From Bacteroidota bacterium (GTDB lineage Bacteria > Bacteroidota > Bacteroidia > Flavobacteriales > Flavobacteriaceae), in assembly GCA_947468985.1 (NCBI GenBank), contig CANINJ010000131.1, forward strand, positions 1 to 5,884: 5,884 nt of DNA. Reading direction: 5' to 3'. The notes beneath the pieces are model-generated. The model worked only from the letters and a program-made list of their open reading frames with translations, was not told where the DNA came from and did not search any database. Shown here piece by piece: positions 4,640 through 5,884 of the stretch. A program made the translations under genes and the position numbers. The number at the start of each line of letters is the position of its first letter. Positions within the stretch are counted from its first letter, which is position 1.

Positions 4640-5884
4640 ATGAATTTACTTCTGAAATATAAAGTCTTACATCTAAATTCTGAAATTAAAATAACGGGAT
4701 CCAAATCGGAAACCAATAGGTTGTTATTGCTGCAAGCTTTGTATCCAAATATTACTTTAGAAAATACCTCCAATTCTGATGATTCAGATGTAATGAGTAG
4801 CGCCTTGTCAACCAACAATCAACAATCAACAACTACAAACCAAACAATTGACATTCACCATGCGGGAACCGCAATGCGTTTTTTAACTGCCTATTTTGCT
4901 TCACAAGAAAATAGAACAATTACATTAACGGGTTCTTCAAGAATGAAAGAACGTCCAATTAAAATTTTGGTTGAAGCCCTAAAACAACTTGGTGCCAAGA
5001 TCGATTATCTTGAAAACGATGGATTTCCCCCAATAAAAATTACAGGTCAAAAACTCACAAACAGCAAGGTTTCGCTTCCAGCAAATGTAAGCAGCCAATA
5101 TATTTCTTCACTTTTATTAATAGCCCCAAAACTTCCAAACGGCTTGGAATTGACATTAATAGGCGAAATTACTTCGATTCCATATATCAAGATGACCTTG
5201 AATTTGCTTCAAGAAATTGGTGTTGAAACATCTTTTAGTGGTAATATAATTGTTATTAAGCCCAAAACCCAAAACCTAAAACCCAAAACCCTAACCGTAG
5301 AATCCGATTGGAGTTCCGCGTCTTATTTCTATTCTATTCTTGCGCTTTCAGAGGTTGGTTCGCAAATAACGCTCTCAAGTTACAAGCAAAATAGCTTACA
5401 AGGCGATTCCGCATTGGTAGATATTTACAGAAAATTGGGCGTTGAAACCCATTTCGATGGAAACAAAATGACATTGGTCAAACAACCCAATTTCAAACTC
5501 GACCCGAGCGATAGCGAACAGGCGAAGCAAACTTTAACCCTTTATTTAAATAATACTCCCGATATTGCGCAAACCATTGTTGTGACTTGCCTTGGTTTAG
5601 GAATTGGATGTCATTTGACAGGACTACACACCCTAAAAATTAAAGAAACCGATCGCTTGGAAGTCTTGAAAACAGAACTTTCAAAACTTGGAGCTTCAAT
5701 TTCAGTTACAGACGAAAGCTTGACATTAGCGCCTTCAAACAAAATAAATTCGAACGAAACCATTGCAACCTATAATGACCACCGAATGGCCATGGCTTTT
5801 GCTCCGTTGGCATTAAGAACAAATATTAATATAGAAAATGCCGAAGTGGTTTCTAAATCCTACCCCTATTTTTGGAATGATTTA
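4640..5884 (+). CDS. aroA: 3-phosphoshikimate 1-carboxyvinyltransferase (EPSP synthase), 3' end cut by window
   Basis: EPSP synthase transfers the enolpyruvyl group of PEP to shikimate 3-phosphate, the sixth shikimate step and the glyphosate target. The frame is open from ATG 4640 to the window edge, 415 codons, and should lack only a few residues. Motifs in order, with E. coli equivalents: GSKSETNR with K22, S23 and R27 at identical numbers; HHAGTAMRF at 73-81 with G76 (G96) and F81 in place of P101; RMKERP with R105 (R124); SSQ at 151-153 (S169-Q171); ESDWSSASY; PD308 (D313); KETDR with E336 and R339 (E341, R344); YNDHRM with H381 and R382 (H385, R386); and K406 (K411). All main catalytic and binding residues are present. 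Two loops, residues about 57-69 and 207-219, are encoded by simple-sequence DNA. It lies nine bases after the MazG-like gene and probably depends on the same promoter. Confidence 0.96.
   Translation, partial: MNLLLKYKVLHLNSEIKITGSKSETNRLLLLQALYPNITLENTSNSDDSDVMSSALSTNNQQSTTTNQTIDIHHAGTAMRFLTAYFASQENRTITLTGSSRMKERPIKILVEALKQLGAKIDYLENDGFPPIKITGQKLTNSKVSLPANVSSQYISSLLLIAPKLPNGLELTLIGEITSIPYIKMTLNLLQEIGVETSFSGNIIVIKPKTQNLKPKTLTVESDWSSASYFYSILALSEVGSQITLSSYKQNSLQGDSALVDIYRKLGVETHFDGNKMTLVKQPNFKLDPSDSEQAKQTLTLYLNNTPDIAQTIVVTCLGLGIGCHLTGLHTLKIKETDRLEVLKTELSKLGASISVTDESLTLAPSNKINSNETIATYNDHRMAMAFAPLALRTNINIENAEVVSKSYPYFWNDL
4808..4845. repeat. CAACAAT-type simple-sequence tract inside aroA
   Basis: The tract is built from repeats of CAACAAT/CAACAA units and is translated in frame as a low-complexity Asn/Gln/Ser/Thr segment (residues about 57-69) just before the conserved TIDIHHAGTAMR. 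G is absent from the plus strand for nearly 40 bases. It contrasts with the conserved sequence on both sides. Confidence 0.7.
5258..5296. repeat. CCCAAAA-type simple-sequence tract inside aroA
   Basis: The seven-base unit CCCAAAA recurs about four to five times with one variant (CCTAAAA), and is translated in frame as a Pro/Lys/Thr/Asn segment (residues about 207-219, including KPKTQNLKPKTLT). It lies directly before the conserved VESDWSSASY motif. Like the first tract it lacks G on the plus strand except at its edge. Confidence 0.75.

Noticed and set aside
4627..4818. Minus-strand open frame of 63 codons
   Set aside because: It is antisense to the start of aroA, whose plus-strand frame carries the conserved KSETNR motif.

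Overview
This window looks like chromosomal DNA from a member of the Bacteroidota, most probably Flavobacteriaceae. The evidence is strong A+T bias, lack of clear Shine-Dalgarno sequences, TANNTTTG-type promoter boxes, and the style of the proteins: a type I-beta DAHP synthase with a C-terminal chorismate mutase, an RsgA beginning MTGLVYKSTGSWY, and an EPSP synthase with an HHAGTAMRF motif. The genus assignment is inference from recognition, not from a search.

Layout, all on the plus strand. Bases 1-54 are the last codons of an upstream gene, plausibly prephenate dehydrogenase. Bases 83-1165 encode the bifunctional DAHP synthase/chorismate mutase. Bases 1166-2767 form a very A+T-rich accessory stretch with two small predicted secreted proteins of unknown function (1373-2074 and 2145-2504) and a gene-poor 263-base spacer holding two short tandem duplications, a possible promoter and a convincing intrinsic terminator. 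Then come rsgA (2768-3748), a 103-base spacer made largely of repeat-like sequence, and the tight cluster dtd (3852-4307), a MazG-like pyrophosphohydrolase gene (4304-4630) and aroA (4640 to the window edge, missing only its last few codons).

How the genes fit together. The DAHP synthase/chorismate mutase performs the entry step of the shikimate pathway and the chorismate-to-prephenate step, while AroA performs the sixth of the seven steps to chorismate, so the window is framed by aromatic amino acid biosynthesis. Between them lie housekeeping genes: a ribosome small-subunit maturation GTPase, a D-aminoacyl-tRNA proofreading enzyme and a nucleotide pyrophosphohydrolase. The two secreted proteins have no evident link to either theme and look like a lineage-specific insertion.

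I found no convincing undescribed multi-gene system. The items most worth a second look are the accessory pair with its flanking non-coding DNA, substitutions at two substrate-contact positions in the chorismate mutase domain, the near-leaderless rsgA start, the interspersed-repeat-like spacer before dtd, and two simple-sequence tracts translated in frame inside aroA.
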